A stretch of DNA of 7,531 bases from Rhodoferax sp. (GCA_016463455.1 JAEMRG010000095.1:1-7531), one strand, 5' to 3'. Positions 1 through 6,330 are shown, numbered from the stretch's first letter. The notes: generated from the letters alone by a model not told the origin. Numbers and translations: made by a program.

Positions 1-624
1 GCCAGCCTGGCGCTGATCGAGGCTGCCATTGCGCAGGATGCGGATGCGATATTTGTCCACCACGGTCTGTTTTGGCGCGGTCACGACGGGCGGGTGACCG
101 GCTGGCTGCGCCAACGCTTGGCCTTGTTGCTGGCCCATGACATTCACTTGTTTGCCTACCACCTTCCTTTGGACGCCCATCCGCAATGGGGCAATAACGC
201 GCAGCTGGGCCAGCGCTTGGGTTTCCAAGCCCAATCGCGTTTTGGCGAGCAAGACTTGGGCTGGCTGGGCGTGGCCCAGGGCGGTGAGCTTACCCATTCC
301 CAGGCACTGGCCGACCATGTGCAGTCCGTGCTGGGCCGTCCGGTGGTGATGGTGGCGGGCAAGACGGGCCCTGTGCAACGCATCGCCTGGTGTACCGGCG
401 GGGCGCAAGGCTATTTCGAGGCGGCGATTGCAGCCGGGGCCGATGCGTTTATCACCGGCGAAATATCTGAGCCCCAGGCGCACTATGCCCGCGAGTGCGG
501 CGTCACCTTCATTGCGTGCGGCCACCACGCCAGCGAGCGCTATGGCGCGCCTGCCGTGGCGGGGCAGGTGGCACAGCAATTAGGCATTGCGCACGAATTC
601 ATTGACGTGGACAACCCGGCCTAA
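1..624 (+). CDS. Nif3/YbgI-like dinuclear metal center protein, 5' end missing
   Basis: The reading frame is open from base 1 and ends at TAA 622-624, giving 207 C-terminal residues; about 40 N-terminal residues are probably outside the window, judging by the usual family length of about 250. Visible signatures of the Nif3/DUF34 family are VHHG (His20-His21 of the fragment), AYHLPLDAHP (Asp58) and GHHASE (His175, Glu179). These match the two-metal ligands known in E. coli YbgI (two adjacent His, an Asp, then His and Glu four apart). The family forms toroidal hexamers in the cytoplasm. Its role is unsettled: metal handling and a GTP cyclohydrolase-like activity have been proposed. The stop lies 11 nt before the pdxA-type gene, so cotranscription is likely. 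Family assignment is firm; function is not known from the sequence. Confidence 0.93.
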   Translation, partial: ASLALIEAAIAQDADAIFVHHGLFWRGHDGRVTGWLRQRLALLLAHDIHLFAYHLPLDAHPQWGNNAQLGQRLGFQAQSRFGEQDLGWLGVAQGGELTHSQALADHVQSVLGRPVVMVAGKTGPVQRIAWCTGGAQGYFEAAIAAGADAFITGEISEPQAHYARECGVTFIACGHHASERYGAPAVAGQVAQQLGIAHEFIDVDNPA

Positions 625-635
625 AGGCTCCGACC

Positions 636-1706
636 ATGGCGCAATCGACCTTTCCGGCCAAACCCCTGGCTATCACCATGGGCGATGCGGCAGGCATTGG
701 CCCGGAAATAATTGCCAAGGCCTATGCCGCGCAGGCAGCGCAGATGCAAGCTAGTTTTGTGGCCGGTGACGTCCAGGCCATGCGCCGTGCCAGCGCTTTG
801 GTGGCCGAGGGGGCCCCAGGCCTGGCCTGGCCGGTAGTGCAAATCAGCGATCCGCAAGAGGCCTTGCATCTTCCGCCTCGCTGTATTGCGGTATTGCAAG
901 TCGGCGCGCCCATGCAGCCGGTGCCCTACGGCCAGGTCAGCGCGGTGGCGGGTGAGTTTGCCGGCCGCTGTGTGCAATGGGCCGCGCAGCAGGCGCTTGA
1001 TGGGGCAATCGCCGCCGTGGTGACCGCGCCACTCAATAAACAGAGCCTGTTCGCAGCGGGCCCGCCGTTGGATGGATTTCCCGGCCATACCGAGATCTTG
1101 CAGTCGCTGGCCGCGCGGCATGCGGGCTTGCCGCTGGCGCGCCTGCCGGTGCGCATGATGCTGGCCAATGATGAACTGCGCACCGTGCTGGTTAGCACCC
1201 ACCTGTCCCTGCGCCAGGCTATCGAGGCCGTGACCGAAGCGGCGGTGTTGGAAACCATATGCGTCACCGACACCGCCTTGCGCCCGGTTTTGGGCCGCGC
1301 GCCGCGTATCGCGGTGGCCGGACTCAACCCCCATGCAGGCGAGGGCGGTTTGTTTGGCGATGAGGAGCAAGCCATCATCGGCCCGGCGATCGCGGCGGCG
1401 CGCGAGAAAGGCTGCGATGCCAGCGGCCCCTGGCCGCCGGACACGGTTTTTATGCAGGCGCGTGCCACCGGCGCGCAGGCGCGCTTTGACGTGGTGATTG
1501 CCATGTACCACGACCAGGGACTAATTCCAGTGAAATATCTGGGGGTGGAGCAGGGCGTGAACCTGACGCTGGGCCTGCCCTTTGTGCGCACCAGCCCGGA
1601 CCACGGCACGGCGTTTGACATTGCCGGCCAGGGCCAGGCCGATGCTTCCAGCCTGCTGGCCGCAGTGGGTATGGCGCGCCAGTGGGTGCGTCCGACCCTG
1701 GGCTGA
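636..1706 (+). CDS. pdxA: PdxA-family 4-hydroxythreonine-4-phosphate dehydrogenase
   Basis: 356 residues, a little longer than E. coli PdxA (329). PdxA oxidises 4-phosphohydroxy-L-threonine with NAD in the DXP-dependent branch of pyridoxal phosphate synthesis; it is a cytoplasmic metal-dependent dimer. By alignment from memory with E. coli, the substrate residues are His151-Thr152 (FPGHTE), Lys300, Asn309 and Arg318, and the metal ligands are His189 (STHLSL), His233 (NPHAGEGG) and His292 (AMYHDQG). All are present, so the enzyme should be active. The start ATG at 636 has AAAGG about 8 nt upstream. The N-terminal motif reads MGDAAGIGPE, closer to the MGDPAGIGPE branch than to the GEPAGIGP form of E. 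coli; the branch includes PdxA2-type enzymes of D-threonate/D-erythronate breakdown, so the exact substrate is less certain than the family. There is no surA or rsmA neighbour, the usual company of gammaproteobacterial pdxA. Confidence 0.9.
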   Translation: MAQSTFPAKPLAITMGDAAGIGPEIIAKAYAAQAAQMQASFVAGDVQAMRRASALVAEGAPGLAWPVVQISDPQEALHLPPRCIAVLQVGAPMQPVPYGQVSAVAGEFAGRCVQWAAQQALDGAIAAVVTAPLNKQSLFAAGPPLDGFPGHTEILQSLAARHAGLPLARLPVRMMLANDELRTVLVSTHLSLRQAIEAVTEAAVLETICVTDTALRPVLGRAPRIAVAGLNPHAGEGGLFGDEEQAIIGPAIAAAREKGCDASGPWPPDTVFMQARATGAQARFDVVIAMYHDQGLIPVKYLGVEQGVNLTLGLPFVRTSPDHGTAFDIAGQGQADASSLLAAVGMARQWVRPTLG

Positions 1707-1775
1707 GCGCTTTTGCGACCTCGCCGACGCGCTTGCTGCACTGCGGCAGGGCAAATCGGGCAAATGACGCTCAGC

Positions 1776-1781
1776 TACAAT
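1776..1781 (+). promoter_or_regulatory. Putative -10 box of the petABC promoter
   Basis: TACAAT matches the sigma-70 -10 consensus at five of six positions and lies 38 nt upstream of the petA ATG, predicting a leader of about 30 nt. No good -35 hexamer is found 16-18 nt upstream (the 17-nt position reads AAATCG), so an activator or a weak -35 is possible. It sits in the only sizeable gap upstream of petA. Confidence 0.4.
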
Positions 1782-1819
1782 GCGCGGCTACCTTTTAGTG
1801 ATTTTTGCTGAGGATTCTC

Positions 1820-2434
1820 ATGAGCGACACCCTCGCCGGTACCCCACCCCAAGACCCGAGCAAACGGACTTGGCTGATCGCCTCTTCCTGTGTAGGCGCA
1901 GCCGGTGTCCTAGCCACCGCAGTGCCTTTTGTCAGTTCTTTCCAACCTTCCGAGCGTGCCAAAGCCGCCGGCGCAGCGGTGGAAGTCGATATTTCCGCGG
2001 TCAAGCCCGGTGAAAAGCTGACCGTTGAGTGGCGCGGCAAGCCAGTTTGGATCGTGCGCCGCACGCCAGAACAGTTGGCGTCACTGGAATCGCTCGATGG
2101 TGTATTGGCCGACCCGCAATCGCAGCGTAATCCTGACGAACTCACCCCCAAATACGCCCGCAACCCGGCGCGCTCCATCAAACCTGAGTTTCTGGTGGTG
2201 GTCGGTATTTGCAGCCACCTGGGCTGTTCGCCTTCGGACAAGTTTCAAATTGGCGCCCAGCCGTCGCTACCCGATGACTGGAATGGCGGCTTTCTGTGCC
2301 CTTGCCACGGCTCGACCTTTGATATGGCCGGCCGCGTCTTCAAAAATAAACCTGCGCCGGACAATCTTGAGGTGCCGCCGCATATGTTCCTCTCCGACAG
2401 CAAGTTGCTGATCGGTGAAGACAAACAAGCTTGA
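1820..2434 (+). CDS. petA: Ubiquinol-cytochrome c reductase Rieske iron-sulfur subunit
   Basis: 204 residues. This subunit of the bc1 complex takes one electron from ubiquinol at the Qo site and passes it to cytochrome c1 by moving its soluble head on the periplasmic side. The [2Fe-2S] motifs are CSHLGC (131-136) and CPCHGS (160-165): ligands Cys131, His133, Cys160 and His163, with Cys136-Cys162 as the expected disulfide. Residues 17-41 form the N-terminal membrane anchor, preceded by SKRTWL (14-19), a Tat-like signal with Lys-Arg in place of the twin arginines. The residue two after Ser165 is Phe167 where mitochondrial and alphaproteobacterial proteins have Tyr. The ATG at 1820 was chosen because GAGG ends 6 nt upstream; an in-frame TTG at 1805 has no such site. 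It is the first gene of petABC, 22 nt before petB. Confidence 0.97.
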   Translation: MSDTLAGTPPQDPSKRTWLIASSCVGAAGVLATAVPFVSSFQPSERAKAAGAAVEVDISAVKPGEKLTVEWRGKPVWIVRRTPEQLASLESLDGVLADPQSQRNPDELTPKYARNPARSIKPEFLVVVGICSHLGCSPSDKFQIGAQPSLPDDWNGGFLCPCHGSTFDMAGRVFKNKPAPDNLEVPPHMFLSDSKLLIGEDKQA

Positions 2435-2456
2435 CCCCACGCCTTCGGAGCACACC

Positions 2457-3869
2457 ATGGCTGAATTCAAAGAAATCTCCCCCAACGCACCCGCCAGCGC
2501 CCAACTAGGCAACTGGCTGGAAAACCGTTTTCCTTCGGCCTTTGACGCTTATCGCGTTCATCTGTCCGAATACTACGCGCCCAAAAACTTCAACTTTTTT
2601 TATATTTTCGGCGGCTTGTCGATTCTGGTGCTGGTGATCCAAATCGTGACCGGCATCTTCTTGGTCATGCACTACAAGCCTGATGCCGCTCTGGCCTTCG
2701 GCTCGGTCGAGTACATCATGCGCGATGTGCCCTGGGGTTGGCTGATACGCTATATGCACTCCACCGGCGCCTCGGCATTCTTTGTTGTGGTGTACATGCA
2801 TATGTTTCGCGGCCTGATCTACGGCAGCTACCGCAAGCCGCGCGAGTTGGTCTGGTTGTTCGGTTGCGCCATCTTTTTGTGCCTGATGGCAGAAGCCTTT
2901 ATGGGCTACCTGCTGCCCTGGGGCCAGATGAGCTACTGGGGGGCGCAAGTGATTGTGAACTTGTTCGCCGCTGTGCCATTTATCGGTCCCGACCTGGCGC
3001 TGCTGATCCGTGGTGACTACGTGGTCGGTGACGCCACGCTCAACCGTTTCTTCGCCTTCCACGTGATCGCTGTGCCCCTGGTCCTGCTGGGCCTGGTGGT
3101 GGCGCATTTGCTTGCATTGCACGATGTGGGTTCCAACAACCCCGATGGCGTTGAAATCAAAGGCCCGAATGCCCCCAAGGACGCCAAAGGCAAACCTTTG
3201 GACGGCATCCCCTTTCACCCCTACTACACGGTGCACGACATTTTTGCTGTCAGCATGTTCCTGATGGTGTTTACCGCCATCATCTTCTTTGCGCCTGAAT
3301 TTGGCGGCTACTTCTTGGAGTACAACAACTTCATCCCGGCCGACCCGCTGAAGACGCCATTGCACATCGCCCCGGTCTGGTACTTCACGCCTTATTACTC
3401 GATGCTGCGTGCGATTACCGGCGAGATGGTCTATGTGCTGATTGCCTGTATCTGGCTGGCCGTGTTCCTGGCCTTGACCCGTGGCAAATTGGCGGCTTTG
3501 TTCAAAGTGGTCGCGCTCGGCGCTGCGGTTGCGGTGACCGCCATGATGCTTAACACCGACGCCAAATTCTGGGGCGTGGTGATTATGGGTGGCGCAGTAG
3601 TGATTTTGTTCTTCCTCCCATGGCTGGACAATTGCGACGTCAAGTCCATCCGTTACCGCCCCGATTGGCATAAGTACATGTATGGTGTTTTTGTCATCAA
3701 CTTTGGCGTCCTGGGGTATCTTGGTGTGCTACCTCCCTCGGCGATTGGTGAGCGGGTATCGCAGGTCGGCACCCTGTTCTATTTCGGATTTTTCCTGCTG
3801 ATGCCTTGGTGGAGCAAGATCGGCCAATCCAAACCGGTGCCCAGCCGTGTTGTTTTCGCTGCTCATTAA
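2457..3869 (+). CDS. petB: Cytochrome b subunit of the bc1 complex
   Basis: 470 residues, a full-length fused cytochrome b with multiple membrane helices (not split into b6 and subunit IV). It carries hemes bL and bH and forms the Qo and Qi quinone sites. Heme ligands are His101 and His115 in one helix and His202 and His217 in another. The Qo motif is PVWY at 306-309, the form known for beta- and gammaproteobacteria, instead of PEWY. The second ligand pair is 15 apart, one more than in mitochondrial and Rhodobacter cytochrome b (14). A short soluble loop with GSNNPDGVEI follows the His202-His217 helix, and the C-terminal third holds three or so further helices. The ATG at 2457 has GGAG 6 nt upstream; an upstream in-frame GTG at 2415 would overlap petA and lacks support. 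It is translated between petA and petC with gaps of 22 and 16 nt. Confidence 0.98.
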   Translation: MAEFKEISPNAPASAQLGNWLENRFPSAFDAYRVHLSEYYAPKNFNFFYIFGGLSILVLVIQIVTGIFLVMHYKPDAALAFGSVEYIMRDVPWGWLIRYMHSTGASAFFVVVYMHMFRGLIYGSYRKPRELVWLFGCAIFLCLMAEAFMGYLLPWGQMSYWGAQVIVNLFAAVPFIGPDLALLIRGDYVVGDATLNRFFAFHVIAVPLVLLGLVVAHLLALHDVGSNNPDGVEIKGPNAPKDAKGKPLDGIPFHPYYTVHDIFAVSMFLMVFTAIIFFAPEFGGYFLEYNNFIPADPLKTPLHIAPVWYFTPYYSMLRAITGEMVYVLIACIWLAVFLALTRGKLAALFKVVALGAAVAVTAMMLNTDAKFWGVVIMGGAVVILFFLPWLDNCDVKSIRYRPDWHKYMYGVFVINFGVLGYLGVLPPSAIGERVSQVGTLFYFGFFLLMPWWSKIGQSKPVPSRVVFAAH

Positions 3870-3885
3870 GTTGGAGTTATTGAAA

Positions 3886-4641
3886 ATGAAAAATTTTTTA
3901 CTCAGCTTTTTGACCGCGTTTGCCCTGGTCTCTGGTGTGCAGGCCGCTGGTGGCGGTATTGCCTGGGACAAAGCGCCCAATAACCTGAACGACATGGGCT
4001 CCTTGCAAAACGGTGCCAAAGTGTTTGTCAACTACTGCCTCAATTGCCACGCAGCGGCTTTCATGCGTTTTAACCGCCTGACGGATATTGGCCTGACCGA
4101 GCAGCAAATCAAAGACAATCTCCTGTTCACCACCGATAAAGTGGGGGAGACTATGAAGGTGTCTATGGACCCGCGCCAGGCCAAAGAATGGTTTGGCGGT
4201 AACCCGCCGGACCTGACGGTGATCGCCCGGTCGCGCTCCTCGGGCCAAGGTAGCGGTGCTGATTACCTGTATACCTATTTGCGTAGCTATTACCCCGACG
4301 ACACCAAGGCGACCGGCTGGAACAACCTGGCATATCCTAACGTCGGCATGCCCCATGTATTGTGGGAATTGCAGGGCAAGCGCGTGCCGGTCTATTCGAA
4401 AGAAGTAGTGCACGGCCACGAGACGGAAATCTTCAAGGGTTGGGAGCAAGTCACCCCCGGCAAGATGACGCAATTGGAGTACGACCACACCATTGGCGAT
4501 CTGGTGGGCTATCTGCAGTGGATGTCCGAGCCGTCGCAAAGCAAGCGCGTGCAGGTCGGGGTTTGGGTATTGATTTTCCTGACCGTGATGACCGTGTTCA
4601 CTTGGCGCCTCAATGTAGCCTTCTGGAAAGACGTGAAGTAA
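3886..4641 (+). CDS. petC: Cytochrome c1 subunit of the bc1 complex
   Basis: 251 residues. Cytochrome c1 accepts the electron from the Rieske head and passes it to a periplasmic acceptor. A Sec signal peptide covers residues 1-20 with cleavage expected after VQA (18-20). The covalent heme site is CLNCH (51-55), with His55 as one axial ligand; Met155 in the NVGMPH stretch is the likely sixth ligand. A single C-terminal helix (about 224-243) followed by FWKDVK anchors the protein, with the heme domain in the periplasm. The ATG at 3886 is preferred because GGAG lies 9 nt upstream and because it begins a normal signal peptide; the upstream in-frame start at 3847 would overlap petB. It is the last pet gene, and a strong terminator-like hairpin follows 51 nt after its stop. 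Confidence 0.97.
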   Translation: MKNFLLSFLTAFALVSGVQAAGGGIAWDKAPNNLNDMGSLQNGAKVFVNYCLNCHAAAFMRFNRLTDIGLTEQQIKDNLLFTTDKVGETMKVSMDPRQAKEWFGGNPPDLTVIARSRSSGQGSGADYLYTYLRSYYPDDTKATGWNNLAYPNVGMPHVLWELQGKRVPVYSKEVVHGHETEIFKGWEQVTPGKMTQLEYDHTIGDLVGYLQWMSEPSQSKRVQVGVWVLIFLTVMTVFTWRLNVAFWKDVK

Positions 4642-4692
4642 TTCAAAAAAGCAATGCGTGCCGGTTTGCAAGTCAAACTGGCGGCAAGTGTC

Positions 4693-4730
4693 AGAGTGGG
4701 TCTGCAAAGCGCACCCACTCTTTTTAATTT
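4693..4730 (+). terminator. Intrinsic terminator or attenuator between petC and sspA
   Basis: A perfect 9-bp stem, AGAGTGGGT (4693-4701) with ACCCACTCT (4713-4721), encloses an 11-nt loop and is followed by TTTTT, AA and six more T (to 4732). This has the form of a rho-independent terminator for petABC. The sspA Shine-Dalgarno AGGAG (4733-4737) begins right after the T-rich run, so no ordinary promoter fits between the hairpin and sspA. Either readthrough or a promoter upstream of the hairpin must feed sspA. Confidence 0.85.
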
Positions 4731-4746
4731 TTAGGAGTCCCCCGCC

Positions 4747-5358
4747 ATGATGGTGCTGTATTCAGGAACAACCTGCCCTTTTTCTCACCGCTGCCGTTTT
4801 GTGCTTTTTGAAAAAGGCATGGATTTCGAAATCCGTGATGTGGACTTGTATAACAAGCCTGAAGATATCAATGTCATGAACCCCTACGGGCAGGTGCCGA
4901 TTTTGGTCGAGCGCGACCTGATTTTGTACGAATCCAACATCATCAACGAGTACATCGACGAGCGCTTCCCGCACCCCCAACTGATGCCCGGTGACCCGGT
5001 GGACCGCGCCCGTGTCCGTTTGTTCCTGCTCAATTTCGAGAAAGAATTGTTTGCGCATGTGGCGACGCTGGAGTCACGCAGTACCAAAAATAATGACAAA
5101 GCCTTGGACAAAGCCCGCGCCCACGTCCGCGACCGTTTGACCCAATTAGCACCGGTATTTCTGAAAAACAAATTCATGATGGGCGAGAACTTCTCGATGC
5201 TCGACGTAGCCATCGCACCGCTGTTATGGCGCTTGGAGTACTACGGCATCGACCTGAGCAAAAACGCGGCACCTTTGCTCAAATATGCTGAGCGTATTTT
5301 TTCGCGCCCCGCCTATATCGAAGCGCTGACGCCTTCCGAAAAGGTCATGCGTAAATAA
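4747..5358 (+). CDS. sspA: Stringent starvation protein A (GST-fold, RNA polymerase-associated)
   Basis: 203 residues, close to E. coli SspA (212). SspA binds RNA polymerase and helps the cell respond to starvation and acid stress; it has a glutathione S-transferase fold but in E. coli no transferase activity. An N-terminal thioredoxin-like domain (about 1-80) is followed by an all-helical domain. Visible features are CPFSHRC (10-16), the cis-Pro stretch QVPIL (Pro51), Glu62-Ser63, and the RFPHPQLMP segment whose Pro75-His76-Pro77 corresponds to the surface patch needed for SspA activity in E. coli. Unlike E. coli SspA, it keeps Cys10 and Cys16 at the usual GST active-site end, so redox or glutathione chemistry cannot be ruled out. 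Two ATGs are adjacent (4747 and 4750); AGGAG at 4733-4737 is 9 nt from the first, which is chosen. sspB follows after 29 nt. Confidence 0.95.
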   Translation: MMVLYSGTTCPFSHRCRFVLFEKGMDFEIRDVDLYNKPEDINVMNPYGQVPILVERDLILYESNIINEYIDERFPHPQLMPGDPVDRARVRLFLLNFEKELFAHVATLESRSTKNNDKALDKARAHVRDRLTQLAPVFLKNKFMMGENFSMLDVAIAPLLWRLEYYGIDLSKNAAPLLKYAERIFSRPAYIEALTPSEKVMRK

Positions 5359-5376
5359 GGCCTATTGCAGCAGCCC

Positions 5377-5382
5377 AAGGAG
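5377..5382 (+). promoter_or_regulatory. Shine-Dalgarno site supporting the GTG start of sspB
   Basis: AAGGAG lies 5 nt before GTG 5388. The first in-frame ATG (5430) would cut off the conserved TRPY segment, so this site decides the start. Confidence 0.75.
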
Positions 5383-5387
5383 AGATA

Positions 5388-5900
5388 GTGGTATCGCAAA
5401 GCCCTGTGGTCAGTTCCACGCGCCCCTACATGGTGCGCGCGATGTACGACTGGTGTGTGGACAACCAGCTGACGCCATTTATCGTGGTGGCTGTGGATGC
5501 CAGCGTACGCGTCCCTACCGACTTTGTGCGCGATGGTGAAATCGTGCTCAACATCAGCATGGGCGCGACCAGCAGCCTGACGCTGAGCAATGACTATATT
5601 GATTTCAAAGCGCGCTTTGGCGGCGTGGCGCGTGACATCAGCGTGCCCATGGGCCGCGTATCGGCCATCTATGCGCGTGAGAACGGGCAGGGCATGACCT
5701 TCCCCATTGAGGTCGTCGCTGCCGCCAAGCCCGAAGCGTTCGCACCCGTGCACCCGGTGGCTCCAGCGCCCGTCTTGAGTGGTGTAAAAGCAAAACCGAG
5801 CACCACCAAACCCAAGCGGGCTCCCTCGGGCGAGAGTGCGCGCGAAGGCCCCAAGCCCTCTGGCAGCAGCCCACGCCCGGCGCTGACGCGCGTCAAATAA
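5388..5900 (+). CDS. sspB: ClpXP protease specificity-enhancing factor SspB
   Basis: 170 residues, like E. coli SspB (165). SspB is a dimeric cytoplasmic adaptor that binds the ssrA tag on proteins from stalled ribosomes and delivers them to ClpXP. The folded substrate-binding domain spans about 10-106, beginning with TRPYMVRAMYDWC (11-23) and including TPFIVVAVDA and the FVRDGEIVLNIS strand region. It is followed by a Pro/Ala/Lys/Ser-rich, probably disordered linker (about 107-162). The last eight residues, RPALTRVK (163-170), match the ClpX-docking tail of E. coli SspB, so both working parts are present. The start codon is GTG. It follows sspA by 29 nt and is probably cotranscribed with it. 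No T-run terminator is seen after its stop. Confidence 0.95.
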   Translation: MVSQSPVVSSTRPYMVRAMYDWCVDNQLTPFIVVAVDASVRVPTDFVRDGEIVLNISMGATSSLTLSNDYIDFKARFGGVARDISVPMGRVSAIYARENGQGMTFPIEVVAAAKPEAFAPVHPVAPAPVLSGVKAKPSTTKPKRAPSGESAREGPKPSGSSPRPALTRVK

Positions 5901-5963
5901 CCCGACCTTGCGCAAGGCTTGGTGCGAGACCTTCAAGTGCAATGTCCATTGCAGGCCCTACGT

Positions 5964-5969
5964 TAGAAT
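5964..5969 (+). promoter_or_regulatory. Putative -10 box of the tRNA-Thr gene
   Basis: TAGAAT lies 9 nt before the mature tRNA 5' end and is followed by a GC-rich TCGCCCC stretch, as is common for stable-RNA promoters under stringent control. No good -35 box is seen 16-18 nt upstream, so the tRNA might instead be read through from sspB. Confidence 0.35.
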
Positions 5970-5978
5970 TCGCCCCGT

Positions 5979-6054
5979 GCCGATTTAGCTCAGTTGGTAG
6001 AGCAACCGCCTTGTAAGCGGTAGGTCATCAGTTCGAATCCGATAATCGGCACCA
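5979..6054 (+). tRNA. tRNA-Thr, anticodon TGT
   Basis: A 76-nt cloverleaf with encoded CCA. The acceptor stem is GCCGATT (5979-5985) with AATCGGC (6044-6050); the D stem is GCTC/GAGC; the anticodon stem is ACCGC (6005-6009) with GCGGT (6017-6021); the loop CTTGTAA has anticodon TGT at 6012-6014, reading ACA and other ACN threonine codons. The T loop is TTCGAAT. The T stem ATCAG (6027-6031) with CCGAT (6039-6043) has one A-C mismatch (6030 with 6040). The discriminator is A6051. A terminator follows 9 nt after CCA. Confidence 0.97.
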
Positions 6055-6063
6055 TTTTGAAAG

Positions 6064-6094
6064 CCAGCATCGCTTAGCGATGGCTGGTTTTTTT
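6064..6094 (+). terminator. Rho-independent terminator of tRNA-Thr
   Basis: CCAGCATCGC (6064-6073), loop TTA, then GCGAT-G-GCTGG (6077-6087): a 10-bp stem with one bulged G, followed by seven T (6088-6094). On the minus strand the same hairpin is followed only by CTTTC, so it would be a weak terminator for the opposite gene. Confidence 0.85.
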
Positions 6095-6124
6095 GTGACT
6101 GAAAATAACGATAGAGCGGCGTTT

Positions 6125-6214
6125 TTAGATGCCGCCCCCAATGGCCAAAAAAAAGAACAACAGGCACATGGCAGCAAGCCATACTGCGAGTACTGTGACA
6201 ATGATTTTGAGCAT
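6125..6214 (-). CDS. Predicted 29-residue single-helix membrane peptide
   Basis: Reading the minus strand from ATG (6214-6212) to TAA (6127-6125) gives 29 residues beginning MLKIIVTVLAVW and ending AIGGGI. Except for Lys3 the peptide is hydrophobic throughout; residues about 4-25 can form one membrane helix with Trp12, a Cys at 17, a Phe triplet and a Gly-rich C-terminus. GGAG lies 7 nt before the ATG, which is ideal. A possible promoter lies just upstream. It is shorter than most gene callers accept. I recognise no family. It resembles in size the small membrane proteins that bind respiratory enzymes or transporters, but that is only an analogy. It converges on the tRNA-Thr terminator. Confidence 0.5.
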   Translation of the reverse strand: MLKIIVTVLAVWLAAMCLLFFFLAIGGGI

Positions 6215-6250
6215 GACGTTTCTCCGCTAGCGCCGAATTCGCCGAAACCG

Positions 6251-6278
6251 ATCTTATCGGGTGTCGATGCCCTGTAAG
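6251..6278 (-). promoter_or_regulatory. Possible promoter of the 29-residue peptide gene
   Basis: On the minus strand CTTACA (6278-6273) and TAAGAT (6256-6251) each match four of six sigma-70 consensus bases and are 16 nt apart. The -10 is 36 nt from the ATG. The match is modest and could be chance. Confidence 0.25.
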
Positions 6279-6330
6279 TGACATCCATGGTGCGACGGAC
6301 CGAGTAAGGGGCTGGAAATTGACTTGATAT

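Noticed and set aside
621..1741. Long minus-strand open frames opposite pdxA (296 and 271 codons)
   Set aside because: They lie antisense to a gene with every catalytic residue intact, have Arg/His/Ala-rich composition typical of shadow frames in GC-rich DNA, and show no recognisable domain or good ribosome binding site.
1712..1755. Possible terminator after pdxA
   Set aside because: TGCTGC-ACT-GCGGCA can form a short stem, but it has a G-T pair, a 3-nt loop and no T-run.
2505..3671. 388-codon minus-strand open frame opposite petB
   Set aside because: Its His/Gln/Val-rich product mirrors the hydrophobic codons of cytochrome b; no domain is recognisable.
3898..4707. 269-codon minus-strand open frame opposite petC
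   Set aside because: Antisense shadow of cytochrome c1; it also runs through the petC-sspA terminator.
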